Positions 1 through 12,138 are shown, counted from the stretch's first letter. The stretch is 64,000 bases of DNA from Maratus speciosus (GCA_963932465.1 OZ010795.1:471562806-471626805), one strand, 5' to 3'. Made by a program: numbers and translations. The notes: generated by a model not told the origin, from the sequence alone.

Positions 1-106
1 TAATTATATTTAAGGAAGTCCAAATAAATTAAATTATGAATAAAAGTAACATGGTACAATGCTTAGCAAATATCACATGTTTTATTTACATATTTTATAT
101 TATCTA
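1..106 (+). repeat. Edge fragment of a dispersed repeat
   Basis: This block resembles a stretch inside Helitron A2 (about 23515-23570). It also resembles the reverse complement of about 33290-33360: the phrases AAAGTAACATGGTACA and ATGAATA are shared or nearly so. It lies just outside Helitron A1 and is cut by the window edge, so the parent element cannot be named. Confidence 0.45.
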
Positions 107-2139
107 CTAGGGGGCTCTGCCCCCTGCAAGCTACGCTCGCCAACCCCCGTTCAGACACCGCAGAATCTGAAAATCAAAAAACATGCCAATCTGATGGGTT
201 TTAAAAATATTAGTGACGATTAAATTACACTGAAAAAAGCTGTGCAGATCTCCCTGTAAACGGGTTTCCATTCAATTCCCTTTGATTGCAAAAATTTAAG
301 GGCGAATCAGTTGCTGTTAAGATATCCAATCGTTGTTTTCGTTTTTGATTAAAGAGGATGAGTTAAACATTTGAAAAGAAGCTAAAATAAAATTAATTAA
401 GTATTCAGAGTCTTTGTCTCCCAATACTTTAAAACAATCTCTATAACAATAGCCTAAATCATGTGACTATCATCAACAGTTCCCGGCGGAACACCTCGTT
501 TTTTATACTCTAGGTGCCATTTTGATACTTTAATGTTATCCAGGCACAGGTGATAAGTCGCCAAATATTATTCTATCCCCTTCATTTAATCTATATTATA
601 ATAGTTCAAGTCATCAAATGCCATAAACAAATACGGTCTGATCCCTTCGCCTTTCATATGAATGTTTGGCACAAATGTCATATACATTGTCATATATATT
701 GGCGCGATTTTTTTTCCAACACCGATTTGGGGAATGCATCAACAGCATAAACAACAACATCCGGCTTACCATACCAAGCAAAATAACAATACTTTGGCGC
801 CAGTTAAGTACACGTTGCGTATATGACACTGGCGTCTGAAAAAAATCGCGCCAATATGGAGCCGTATATGACATCTGTGCCGAAAGAAAAAAAGCTGGGT
901 GCAAATCTCGCCAATATCTTTTTTGCAACTCGCCAGTTAGAATTTTTTTATTCTTAGAGTGGTAAATTAAAACATTGATTTGAAGTTGAAATTAAATGTC
1001 ATGGTTTGTTACATAATTTAATATTTCTCCAGATGTCATACACGCACCGCATGTTTGGCATGATTTTTTTTTTACAAAAATTTGGCGAAGCCTCGTTTTC
1101 GAATACCAGTTACATATGTATTTTTGGTACTACTTAGTTATCCCGTCGACCAAAAATCTATCGCGAACTATAATATTAAATGCCAATAACGGTTGATCGA
1201 AAATGTCACATTCACTTGACTTTTGGCAAGTTACACATGTTTACGTCATCAAGTGATTTTTATTTCGACGTTTTATTTTCATATTTATTAATGTTATACT
1301 AATTTATTTGTTCTTTCGTTATTTAAAATAAAAATTTTGTCAATCTGTACAAATTGGCGAGTGGTTTGGCGATTTATATAATTTGCGAAACTGGTTGACG
1401 GAATAACTACGTTGTACCGTATTTTTTAATTATTTTCTATTATTTTCAAAAGGAAATAGCAAAAAAATAATTAATAACTATAGAACAAAATAATTTATAT
1501 AAATAAAAAAAAATAAAAGTAAATAAACATTTATTATTAAATAAACCACAATAGCCATGTCAATCAAAATAATGCCATTTTTGCGCCAATTAGGTACCCC
1601 AGTGCGTGTATGACATCTGTGCCTAAAATTTTTCTTTTCGTTTTGTTTTTAGAAAAAAAGAAATCAGTGAAAGCCATCAATTTAAATGTTTCATTTTTAA
1701 GTGAAAGTTTTGTATTAAATAAAATGATAACGAAATACAAAAAAAGCATTGTTCTTAGCATAGATTTAAAGGAGGCCAAAATGGCCGCCAAATTAATTTA
1801 AAATAGTAAATTTTTCTGAATTATGAAAAAAAAATATATCTGTTATGATTAAAATTTGAGTTGCCATCATTAGAAAAATGTATTTAAAATTAGTAAAAAA
1901 TTAATATTTCGAAAACTAATTCTAATTTAAAAATTCTAATACCAGTTTTGAGATATGTGGATCAATACGGATTTTTGGTGTTAATTTCATGGCAAAATAT
2001 TCCCTATTTTAGGAGAAACCGCCGTGAAACATAATCAGTTGTTTAATCAGTCTATTCAAAGAATCGATACACATTTCAGCCGTTTCATATATTCGTTTCA
2101 TAAATTCGTTTCATTAGGATTTTATATATATAGGGTAGA
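107..2139 (-). mobile_element. Helitron A1, non-autonomous, both termini present
   Basis: On the minus strand the element begins TCTACCCTATATATATAAAA and ends with a G/C hairpin, GGGGGCAGAGCCCCC, running into CTAG. It sits between a 5' A and a 3' T. These are the standard Helitron features: 5' TC, 3' hairpin plus CTRR, AT insertion site, no target duplication. A second copy in the same orientation lies at 21438-23911 and can be followed along most of the length, which supports both ends. There is no Rep/helicase coding sequence, so it depended on a partner for movement. The interior is rich in TTGGCG/CGCCAA motifs (near 553, 700, 793, 848, 907, 1083, 1351, 1365, 1580). Small open frames inside are not conserved in the other copy. 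Confidence 0.85.
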
Positions 2140-2143
2140 TATC

Positions 2144-2858
2144 CATGATGGGTAAGTATTACGGTGGCCCCCAACGACCAGTTTTTGTATGCAATAGTTT
2201 TTTAATATTAACGAAGAAAGACCATGATTAAGCATTCAAAATGGATGCCGATCTAGGGAAGATCTACGCAGATTTTCATTGGTCTATTTCCATATCGTTA
2301 CTTTTTTTTATGTATAGGAGGATTATTTCTCTTGTCTCATGTTAGATACCAAATAATTTATATTAGCTTCGTACTTAGTTATTTTTAAGTTGAATTGGAC
2401 TCGTTTGACAAAATGTTTTTAGTTGAATTTTTCATATTATTTATTTCCGAAAAGAATGTCTCGCAGAGAAAAATTTCAAAATAGCAAGCGCCAGAGTCTA
2501 CAGATTTAGTGTTTGGAATTGAATTCAAAGTTGTTATAATTTTCCTACCGGCATTTTTACTTATAATGCCTTTTAATCTTTCTTTTGCGATAATCTCCCA
2601 ATTGTCTCTTATTCTTAAAATTTTTTGAGCCAATATTGAGCTACATCGGGATACATTAAATTATATTTCAGTTCTTCAATCTGTATAACAATGAGAACCA
2701 GCAGAACTAATCGAATTCAGATAAACAGACAATATCTAGATTACTTAATGCATTTTGAAAAATTCTTTATCTTAATGTAGAACCTGAATCTATGCCGTGC
2801 CAAAAATAATATGCAGCGTGCCACTTATGGCACGCGTGCCATAGGTTCGCCATTTCTG
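2144..2858 (-). mobile_element. Internally deleted hAT element (probable)
   Basis: The right edge, read on the minus strand, starts CAGAAATGGCGAACCTATGG followed by GCACGCGTGCCA. That resembles the 5' end of many hAT elements of the ZBED5/GTF2IRD2-like group. The same strand carries a hAT C-terminal coding fragment at 2385-2633, so most of the transposase between the two is gone. The left edge is a guess, placed next to the 5' end of Helitron A1, and I see no matching 8 bp target duplication. Confidence 0.5.
2385..2633 (-). pseudogene. hAT transposase C-terminal fragment
   Basis: An 82-codon open frame contains FLCETFFSEINNMKNS around residues 53-68. This resembles the hAT dimerisation region, where an F/Y-L-C-E-S/T-x-F-S-x-(M/I)-N core is followed by a K-rich stretch. 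The upstream catalytic region is missing and the frame ends shortly after this motif. Its Met is probably only the first Met left in an eroded frame. It lies within the same-strand hAT remnant described above. Confidence rests on this one motif. Confidence 0.45.
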
Positions 2859-2929
2859 ACCTAGGGTAATCGCTATATTTTTTCTGAAAGGTTGAAATTA
2901 ACGTCTACTACCTCTAATTTTTTCATAAC

Positions 2930-3302
2930 TTTAGTTTCAGTAGATTCGGAAATAGAGGAGAGGGGACATATTTATGCATTACATTGTTGACGATATCTCT
3001 GAAATTATAATACCTAAAATTAAAAGAAATGCATTTTTGAGTTCAGCGTTACGAAAGCTTTCACACGATGTACACGATTTTTCAAGTAATTTAATTAGCC
3101 TCTCTAAATTTTCCCTAAATACATTTGTGAATGTTTAATAATTTGAAAATATGTGGGTCAATAGTCTTTATTACTTCCCCCAATTTGAACTTTCCGCTTT
3201 TCATAGTTTACGAGTAAGATGGCTGTGACAGATAGACAGACAGACACCAGAGTGATCTTATAATGGTTCCGTTTTCACTTTTTAAGTACGGAACCCTAAA
3301 AA
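2930..3302 (+). repeat. RTE-type LINE 3' tail (probable)
   Basis: The segment ends with a GATAGACAGACAGACACC-like run, then TAATGGTTCCGTTTTCAC and AAGTACGGAACCCTAAAAA. This resembles a tail common in arthropod genomes that I associate with RTE-like non-LTR elements. GGTTCCGT and ACGGAACC can also pair as a small hairpin. No reverse transcriptase is present, so this would be a 5'-truncated copy. A SINE using the same tail is possible. Confidence 0.4.
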
Positions 3303-3339
3303 AGGAATGCATATATTAGTTACAACATTTCGCTTCATA

Positions 3340-4280
3340 TTAAAAATAGGATTAATTAACTAGGATTAATTAATAGGATTAATACTCTGTTTTTATATAA
3401 TGGTTTTTCTCATTTGTGTGTCGTGATCGCAACAGAAATCGAAGGATAGAATCATCTTCACATTGTATGTAAAAAGAGCAAATACCTTCTTAATTTAAGT
3501 GTTCTTGGATGTAAGATTGGCTTTGTATTCCAGAAAATCGTGAAGATTTGTATCAGTTAGTTTAGTCCAGATATCCTTTTGCGTGCACATTGCACAGAGG
3601 ATGTTATTAATCCTTTTCTTACATTGAATTATGTGGACAGAACACCATTAGAGAGACCAGTTCTAAGCTTTAGAAGTAAAACTGCCAAGCAAGTCGGGAT
3701 GACGTCTTTTTCGAGGATCGCATTTTGGACTTTATTTGTTAAAAAATATAGTTAAAATCAGACATGGATATATCTGGATCTCGGAAAGCTGTTCGATGTG
3801 TCAAAATCGAGAACTCTCTTCTTTGCTACTATTCAGATATTGTTTAAGAGACTTTCAATATATTTTTCATACATTGGTGTATTCTCACTTCCACATAAAG
3901 CTCAGAGCCAACTCGCTGAATACCAGTCCTGTAATATGAGTTTTACAGCATCGTTTTCCCGACGAAATATAGATTCCAGTTTCAATAAAGACTTGAGTTG
4001 GAGCTGCTTTTGGTACAGTCACGAGGAAGTTCTTACACTTACATATTATACATTATGTGTTACAGTTGTGGCAACGAGGTAGTGATAAATTTATATTACG
4101 TTGCTTATTTGTGGTGTCGTCGGCAGTAGTCGTTGTTGCACGATCTCTTATAGTTACCACAGAAAAAGAAATAGGAGTATTTCGAGCCCGATGCACACGA
4201 AATGCATATGATCTGCATTTAGAGCACAACTTAGAACTACTCTGTAGATCGCAGTTGTTAGAACTTTTAAGTATCGACAT
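3340..4280 (-). pseudogene. Decayed DDE-type transposase (Harbinger/ISL2EU-like resemblance)
   Basis: Reading the minus strand through frameshifts and stops gives a protein-like path. It starts with an M and a CSKC-type cysteine pair (about 4280-4060). It then gives KERVLDFDTSNSF, and then LLLKLRTGLSNGVLST followed by a stop and FNVRKG (about 3660-3570). The LRTGLSxxVLSxxFNVxK pattern is a helix-turn-helix-like stretch I associate with invertebrate DDE_Tnp_4/Harbinger-type transposases. The downstream catalytic part is too eroded to read. At least two frame changes and several stops show it is dead. The family name is a recollection, not a search result. Confidence 0.4.
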
Positions 4281-4290
4281 AATTTTTGTG

Positions 4291-5620
4291 TGAGAAAAGA
4301 TACGAAAATCACTGTGTTTTTAGCCACGTTTTACAACAATCACACTGGCTTCCAGGAATTATTTATTATTAAAATTTTCAATAAATATTTACAACAAGAG
4401 TTTTAGAACGCAACATTGACATCTGAACTACGTAAATACTTTTTGAGCGCAGCAAAACAAATCTGGACACGCTCCGATAGCAGTGCAACTGATACTCGCC
4501 GTGAGAAGTCTATGATACTCGCACGAAATATATTTTTCTCTAATATGTAGAAGCGCACACAGAACCAAAATAAAATAATGCTCATATGAAAGCTTATAAA
4601 GAGTATTATCATTGCAAGTCAAAATTAATTTGGTTCATGGAACGCTTCTTAAAGAAAAAATAATTCAAAGATGAAAAAAATGACAAAAATGTAGAAAAAG
4701 CCAAAACACTCTATTTTCGGGCTATAATTTCTATGACTTACTATTTTATTTAAAACGTAAATCTTATAGTATAAAAAAATACATATCTTTAAGTATACAA
4801 AAACATTGAAAAAACTTCGGAAACCGAAACTTTTTTTTTTGCGTGTATGATGGGCGAAAAATAGTCCTTATCAACCCACTTTCTATTTTTAAAAAATGGA
4901 TCTATTATTGGTAAAACTTCAAAAATCGGTACAAAATCATACAGTATTTACTATCGAATTATAGAATTTTTCTCCCATTTCAATAGAAACAGACGCTATT
5001 TCAGATGCTAGTTTATTTGTTAAAAAACCGTTATTTTGTAATAAAATTTTACAATAATTTAATGCGTTTGTGACACAACTTTTCTGATTTTCATCGAATC
5101 CCGACATTTCAGATTGATCTTTCTGTGAATAACAGCTTGCTTCTTCCATTTTCATAGGATTATAAACTGTTATAGAATTATACACACTTTTTCGATAAAG
5201 ATTTCAAACAGAAACCACTTAATTGCACCAAACTAAAAGAGAAATAACAAAAGTCTGTTGCGTTACCCTCTAGTTATAATAAAATATAGCTTTTACAAAT
5301 AAAATAAAAATTAAAACAGAAAGAAGATAAATCAGAAAGGAAAATAATTCAAAGCGTAAGAAAACATATTACAAATTTAAAAATCTTTAATATGCAAAAA
5401 AAATGTTGTAATTTAATTCTTATGCTAATTTTTAATATAATTATGCTTCTTACTTTAAAAACAAAGTAGCATTATTCTCCTTTTTGACTTCCTTTATTAA
5501 AGCAATACCTAAATTATGTTTCGTTAAAATCACGAATTGACACAATTGTTCAATATCATTGCATCGATAAAGAATACATGAAATACATTTTATAAGTCAT
5601 TTAAAAAAAAAATAAGTTTT
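4291..5620. other. AT-rich stretch, nothing recognised
   Basis: No repeat end, RNA gene or convincing coding sequence was seen. An 82-codon minus-strand frame at 4937-5185 has no recognisable motif and ordinary AT-rich composition. Confidence 0.5.
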
Positions 5621-5629
5621 ATCCTGTTT

Positions 5630-5712
5630 TGTAAAACGATTTAGTTACAAATAAAAAAATTAAATTTTCACCTATTTATTTTTTTTTATTTGTAACTAAT
5701 TCGTTTTAAAAT
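5630..5712. repeat. Small palindrome (hairpin)
   Basis: TTAGTTACAAATAAAAAAA on the left is mirrored by TTTATTTGTAACTAA on the right, with AAAACGA and TCGTTTT just outside. The arms are about 30 bp. It may be a MITE remnant, but no target duplication is evident. Confidence 0.5.
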
Positions 5713-5817
5713 GTTTTTAAAAATTATAATTGATACACAAATTTTAATTGAGAATGAGATTATTAAATTATAAATACATGTATATTTATAAAACAACAAA
5801 ATGAGAAAATCAAATGC

Positions 5818-5990
5818 AGCATGTTCCGAACCCGAGTCCTTGGAACAGACGCCGTACCAACCGAGCTATGAACAACGTAGTAATTTTGTTACAAAGAAAG
5901 TATTTCAGTTGTGTTATAATATTAGACCCCCTGTTTCTCGAGAACTAAGGAGCGTTGTATAAAATCCGTTGAACCTGAGACTAAGGGACC
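5818..5990 (-). repeat. tRNA-derived SINE fragment
   Basis: On the minus strand, TAGCTCGGTTGGTA resembles a pol III A box and GGGTTCGGAAC an imperfect B box about 35 bases later. The cloverleaf is poor: the D stem and acceptor do not close. This makes it a SINE head or relic, not a tRNA gene. The part extending to 5990 has no counterpart that I found in the other SINE copies here. Confidence 0.4.
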
Positions 5991-6325
5991 TCTACCCTAC
6001 AACATACATATATAAGTAATAAAAATCAGTAATTACCACTCTCCTTGTTAGTTTACTAAGAAAATGCATAATAATTTGATAATTCACCTTCAGCAATTTC
6101 TACCAATATACGGAAACATACCTGAATTATTTTGTACAGACCTGTATATAACAGGATTTTTTTTTAATGCTAAACTTAGTGTTACTAGCGTCTTTCACTG
6201 TCTTGAGATTACTTTTATTCTTAATTAATCTGGATTAATTTTATTATTTTCGTCTACTACTATTGATATTTGTGTTAATCGTAGATTTTCAGATGATAAA
6301 GTTAAATATTACATGAAAATATAAA
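5991..6325. other. Unassigned AT-rich spacer
   Basis: No feature was recognised between the SINE fragment and the 3' end of Helitron B1. Confidence 0.5.
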
Positions 6326-8133
6326 CTAGTAAATCTGCAGATCAGGAGCCTCAACGTCAGCTCTGCAAGTCATTGTTTTTAGACTCACTTTGGTAATATT
6401 CAGTTTCCTGCAAACCGCAATTTAAAGGTTTTAAATTATGTAATTATTTATAAGAATAAAAAATACGAAGTTTTCAGACATTAGAAGCATTAAATTAAAA
6501 ATGTTATGGAAGGATATTTCGAAATTTTCATGAGCTGTTAATTCTGGTATATTTTTTTAAATAACAAAGTAGATTTCTTCAGGGGGGCGGAGCCCCCCTG
6601 AACCCCCCGTGGTCTTATTAATTTACATACGTAACTTTTTATTGATTGCGCTAATGGTTAACGCAAATCTTAGATTTCTTTTTACACTTCCGAGCCTTAT
6701 TTTTCAATACTGGTAACACAGAAAATGATTTACATTGACGCAATTATATTAAACGTTTAGGTTTTATGAATGAAAATGTAATTTCCTTTAAAAATAAAAT
6801 AATTTTCATTCATATTTTCTGAAATGAGGCGGCATTAAGAAGTAACACCCGTCAAAAAACATTTTTTCAGGCAATCTAGTTAATGCTTGGTTTTTAAGGA
6901 TGAAAATATTTATTTCCCGATACAATGACGTCATTTTCGACAGCGATAATTTTGCGGTGCATAATTTTGATATTTACTATATATTTGCTCTTCAAAAGTT
7001 TTTTTTTTCCTCATTGGAATTTTCGATTAAGAATTGTTAAGATCTGTTAACTTTGTGCAGACGATAAACCATGAGATATTAGTAACATTTTTTTTTTAAT
7101 AATAAGAATTAATATCATAACACAAGCCCCTTTTATTTCAACCTCAAAGCGTATTCGTTTTATTTTTGATATATGAGATCAAATTCACCTTCTTTTCGTA
7201 TTTTCACTTTATTTCTAATATGAAGGCGTATTCATGTCTATTTTTTATTTCATTTTCCTCTCACACATAAAAATCTTTCAAATCAAAATTAACTGTTTAG
7301 GATAAATTTTTATTCCGGGATTGAATTTTCGTGGCAACGGCAAAAAAAAGAAAAATGATTGTTAAATTTCATAGCAAAATGTCGATTTATTCCTTATGAA
7401 AATAATGAACTTTTTAATTTAAAAGAAAAATATTTGAACAAAATAAATAGAACATAGTCTTTCTTTATTTCTGTGGTAAATTCCTTCTATATGTAAAGAC
7501 ACAAAGGCATTAATTCGTCCCTTTTGACTTTGATTTAACTTCAAACAATTACACATACTTTCACATTTACGATATTTTTAGGTGTAGTTCGCTGCTAGGT
7601 AACAGTTAAAAGATAATAGAAACAATTAAATATGTGCTCAAAAAGAAAATTTATATTAAAAAAAAATATTTTATATTATTGAAACACATATATAAAATCC
7701 CTCCATAAGATATACACCGAATTTAAAAACTCTGACAAATGTATACACAAAATTTCAAACTACTATGAATAATGTATGGTTCTAATTAGGAAATTTCCTC
7801 ATCCTTAATTTAGCATTTAAATCCTTTAATCATATGAGCCATTTCTTTTCAACAAATAAAAATGGAAAAATCGTCTGAATTGCTATAGGAAAGCATTAAG
7901 TCGCAAAATAAAATGTTCTATATATTCCTAACGAATGAACCAAATTTAACCAAAAACTATACAGCTAAATCCGGGGATTTCACCAACATGCATCCCTAAT
8001 TTTAAGATAATCGGATGCTTTTTACGGCAGTTATCGCAGAACAGACAGACAGACTAACGGAAACCAAAACTTTTCGTGTCTCCACAGTAAGCCTCCACTG
8101 ACGTTTCGGCAATAAATAAAATTTATTTTATGA
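6326..8133 (-). mobile_element. Helitron B1, non-autonomous
   Basis: The minus-strand 3' end is GCAGATTTACTAG next to T. The 5' end is near TCATAAAATAAATTTTATTT, followed by TGCCGAAACGTCAGTG. The 5' region holds the polypyrimidine GTCTGTCTGTCTG run and CGCGATAACTGCC-like text typical of Helitron heads. The full length matches the inverted copy at 27566-29982, including the GTGAAAGTATGT block and a G/C palindrome (AGGGGGGCGGAGCCCCCCT, 6581-6599). No helicase is encoded. The 5' boundary is set mainly by where similarity between the copies ends. Confidence 0.7.
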
Positions 8134-8849
8134 ATCAAGAAGAAAATGAGAATTCTGCAATTTCGTTGAGAATATATGGGAACGGTAATTGTTACTCTTG
8201 TGACTGTTAGAGCAAATTTCCATAAATATTTCCAATTCTTTCATTACAAAATATATTTAGGATAAATTTGATGCAACCACTTAAAAATACATGTGCTCTA
8301 CTCTTACAAACGATGTGCAATTTGTGCCAAAAAGCATTTTACTTACCTATATAATGAATGAAAATTTTGTTACTCTTGTAACCACAAAAAAATGCAATTT
8401 TCAAAAATTGTGTTTGATGCAAAAATTCTGTGAATTATACGAGACTATAGATATAAAATTTATAGAATATAGCAGATTAGTTATATCTTTTTAAAAAGTA
8501 TTAATCATTGAGCTCACCTGATAATACATGAATTAGTTATATTTGATTTTGCAAAATGCTAAGTGTTACTCTTGTGACATTTTGTCCATAAAGGAATTTT
8601 CCCAAAAATTCAGTTTAAATACTGAAAAAAATAATTAAAATAAGTTTTAAAAAAATTACTTTTCCATAGACAAAAACTTTTAATGATGGTTACATTTTAA
8701 AATACCATAAAAAATGTAAAAAATTCTAAAATTAGAGTTTGTAAAATCCTCGAGAGATTATTAATATGAGAGCATTAATGTCAGCCACAATTTGATTCTT
8801 TTTTGCCAAATATTGTGATCATCATGTTCAAACTTGAGAATTCCTTATG
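8134..8849. other. Flank with repeated GTTACTCTTGTGAC motif
   Basis: Three copies or near copies lie at 8191-8204, 8369-8382 and 8565-8578, all on the plus strand. Similar copies reappear beyond the other side of the decayed transposase (11418, 11442, 11600). They may be subterminal repeats of that element. The 67-codon frame at 8291-8494 has no recognisable content. Confidence 0.4.
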
Positions 8850-9861
8850 CTTTAAATAGCTCTTAACACTTTATTTGATAATTTTCGTTTACCACTTCAA
8901 TAGTAAAACCACGAATCTTTAAATCATCATATTTTAGAATCAATCTGTATAACCACATAGCAACTTCTCAGTTTCTGCTACTGAACAGAACAAATTATTG
9001 TCTTCATTATCAATAATATCACTTGCAACTTCTCCTGTATCATTATTTACTTAAAAAAACACAAATTCTTTGTATTAATGATGTTATTTTATGGTTTGTA
9101 GTATATAGTGTCATTTTTCATGGTTTTAACAAATTGTATTTATTGAATGCCCTTCGCTGTTGGTATTTTCTCGCAAAGTAGTGAAACATTATTGTTTTAT
9201 TTCTTCATCTTATACATGGAGTATGCTTGCTTTTGTTTTTTCATGAACAATTTTGACAAAATAAGCAGTATTCCTTAAAATTGCTTTTTTAGCACGCACT
9301 TCATTCCACATATATCATCATACAACGTCACAAAATAAATCTACAGTATGTATACCAGGAGTATTTGAAAAAAATATGCCCAATTAAGTCAATTGTGAAA
9401 GAAGTTTGATTCATTGCAGGCATATTTGCATATTTATATTTTTGTTTAAATTGGAAAGGACAACCATCATATAAAAAAGCAAAACAGATACACTTTAGGA
9501 AAATTAATTCCCTTAAAGATGCTATGTTGAAATTTTACAGACGAGAGCGTTTACAGAAAATTAATTATGAGTTACATTGCCTGAAATAATAGCATAAGAT
9601 TTTACTATTTGGGGATCATACTAAATAATGACTGGAAATACAGTCGTTTTTGCATTTGACCAGTATGCAGTATTTCGTACCAAAATTTCGTCTTGGCATA
9701 AAAATGTACAGTTTTCAGGAAATCCACTGGCATAACGATTTTTTGAGAAATGATTTGGCATTATCAAAAGAATCCTGTGTACAAGTTTGACGAAATGTGT
9801 GCCACAGAAATGGATTTAGTTGCTTTCGAAAATTTTGTAAACAACCAGAAATGGTTTCTTC

Positions 9862-9971
9862 AACTGTTACTTTTTCAAAACGTTTATCAACGTTTTGAGA
9901 AAGTAACAGTTTTGACAAAATGTTAATAAACGTTTTGTCAATAGCGAAACGTTTATCATCGTTTTGCTATT
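9862..9971. repeat. Three consecutive hairpins
   Basis: Three imperfect inverted repeats follow one another: 9862-9911 (arms about 23 bp, loop TATC), 9914-9939 and 9940-9971. All centre on variants of ACGTTTATCAACGT, so they are also related to each other as direct repeats. They interrupt the decayed transposase just upstream of its DSFDNAKSFLK segment. Confidence 0.75.
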
Positions 9972-10323
9972 TACAATAACTTAGTTCTGTATTATGGACT
10001 AAGATATATTATATTATTATATAAGAAGTTCTGTATTATGGACTTTCCTTTCAAATAATTCTTCGGTCTTATCTCCGCAAATTATACATTCTGAATTCAT
10101 AGATTCTAATTATGATGTATCTCAGTAGACAAAGTCATTACATTTTTCACAGTAATGTTTAATGCAGAAAATACACAAGTCACGGCATTATGAACTGCTT
10201 GAATGTTTTCGTGACAACCACAAATTCAGGTATTCTGTTGTATAATTTTCTATTGTTTTATGAAACTGGGCTTTGAAGGTGCAAAGGAATTTCCAATTTT
10301 TCAATTTAGGAAATCTTCTTTAA

Positions 10324-10524
10324 TCCTTTGAGGGGCAAGCAATTGTGTTTGTGAAATGCTGAATTAACACCGGAATTTAAAATAGAATAACTTCAAAAAG
10401 AGAAAAAGCAATTTTTGACATTTTTTCTCCAAAGTTTTAAAAGTAAAATTTAATTAAAAGTTTCTGGTGCAAATCTGCATTAAAATTAGGTGGGATATAA
10501 TATATCCCACCGCGTTTCAAGGGG
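10324..10524. mobile_element. piggyBac-type MITE
   Basis: TTAA flanks both sides (10320-10323 and 10525-10528). The ends are TCCTTTGAGGGGCAAG and CGCGTTTCAAGGGG, imperfect inverted repeats of the CCCTTTGA type. The length, about 200 bp, and TTAA site suit piggyBac-mobilised MITEs. It lies inside the decayed transposase. Confidence 0.55.
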
Positions 10525-11100
10525 TTAAACAAAAAAATTATTCCCTTAGTAAACGTCACCAAGGATTGATGAAATTATGTGACCTTTTTCATCCCTAACT
10601 AATGCAGATTTAGCTGAAGAATGACCTCTTCATAAATCTTCATCCACATAAAATTCCCCAAAGCTGTGGAGTTGGATTTATTTCATTATAGAATCTGAGG
10701 TTAGCTAGTTCTCTACTTTTTCCCTTTCTTAATATTTTCACTCTCTTGCTGAGACTTTGCTGACTCTAAAACTTTTCTTCATTTTATCATAATACATTTT
10801 GTTTTGTTTCTTTCTCACATCAACATATTCAATTTCATTCTTATTTTTTCTCTACAATTTTTGGCGCTTAGTAGAATTTTTCTTGCTCTTTAAAACAATG
10901 TCATATATAAGAAGCAATATTAAGATCTTTCCTTTAAAATATACTGTCAGATTCCTTTACATAAGAGTTACTAAAAGAACATCTGTAGGTCATACAGCAG
11001 AACTTAGTAAACGAAGCTTTACAAAGCCTGTAAGATATCTGATCAAAGACCATGTGCTTCAAATCAAAAGAAAGAATACAAAAATGACACGAGTTGAGTT

Positions 11101-11806
11101 GTTTTAATCTATCTTTAATTAATTACTTGTCATTATTATTTTATGATCTTAAGTAATAACAAAAAATTAAAAAATAAATAATTTCATCCATTAAAAGAAA
11201 AACACTAATAAAGATAATTTATCTATCAATTTTTATCCAAATTTTCCGAAATAACCTTAATTATGGCTAAAAATATTTCAACAACTGTTCTAATAACGGA
11301 GAAAAAATCAGAATGCTTAAACATGCTTAACAGAATGCTTAAAGTTTAACTTTAAGCATTATGTTTGTTTTGGTTGTAACGCAGTTTTATGTCAAACTAT
11401 GGACAAAAGTATTATGTGCTACGCTTGTGACACAGACATTTGTTACATTTGTGACAACACACCAGAGCCTATTCCATGCATAGCATGAACAAAATATTTA
11501 ATGTAAAACCTTTCTTATACCTCGAAATCAGAGAGTTAGGAAATTTGGGTAAAAAGTTTAAGTAGTTTTCATAAAATACAAAACTTTGAGATGTTTTATG
11601 TTACTCTTGTGGCATTTAATTATCAACTAATAAATAAAGTTAAAATTCCATTTAATACCCCTTAGATAGAATCTTTTAACTATGTAAATCTAACAGATGT
11701 AATATGATCTTGTCATTTCCAATCTGTAATAATTTAATTTAATGAACAGAAGTAAAAAAGTATACAACTCAATAAGTTGATTTTTATGCTCAACTGTAAA
11801 TGAATT
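11101..11806. other. AT-rich spacer with motif copies
   Basis: It contains further GTTACTCTTGTGAC-like copies at 11418-11431, 11442-11455 and 11600-11613. No coding or RNA feature was seen. Confidence 0.4.
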
Positions 11807-12138
11807 TTAACTCTTAAATTCCGGGTGTTGCTTTTCGGCAACATACCCAATTTAGGCTCTAAAATACTGTTAGAATAATATTAAAGCTATAATGCCTAAT
11901 GTTGCCAATAAAACACATTCTGAAAATATTATTAAATTGATTTTCAATATGTAGACGGCAACACTTGTGCTGTTTAAGAATAAAGATAGATCTATAATAA
12001 AACACTCATACTACAATATATATTAAAACACACATACACACATAACTAACGCCTGCATTCAACAGTTAAAGGTATAAATAAATATTATACAAACATGCAA
12101 ACAATAAATACAATAAATCCAACTGGAGTGAAAAATTA

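Larger units (their letters stand above)
8850..11100 (-). pseudogene. Decayed transposon protein with QFK-type DDE-like core
   Basis: The minus strand, read across frame changes, shows a basic N-terminal part near 10870-10700 (REKIRMKL, then KRKVLESAK-like and QQESENIKKGKSRE). A cysteine-bearing middle follows (MNSECIICGDKTEELF, about 10100), then PFLWHTFRQ..DSFDNAKSFLK (about 9830-9740). After that come GCPFQFKQKYKYANM (about 9475-9425) and WNEVRAKKAILRNTAYFVK (about 9315-9250), with a C-terminal YDDLKIRGFTIEV (about 8950). The order matches an invertebrate transposon protein family I recall, which has basic YREKxK repeats, a DGxxxQFKxKxNFxN motif and VWxxVxxKKAxx. I cannot name its superfamily with certainty. 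It is broken by stops, frameshifts, a piggyBac MITE at 10324-10524 and hairpins at 9862-9971. Confidence 0.5.

Noticed and set aside
614..928. 104-codon minus-strand frame in Helitron A1
   Set aside because: The corresponding part of Helitron A2 does not keep the frame, and no motif is seen.
4057..4293. 78-codon plus-strand frame
   Set aside because: It is antisense to a minus-strand path that gives a better transposase-like reading.
10799..11107. 102-codon plus-strand frame
   Set aside because: It lies antisense to the N-terminal part of the decayed transposase and is rich in F, L and K from base composition.
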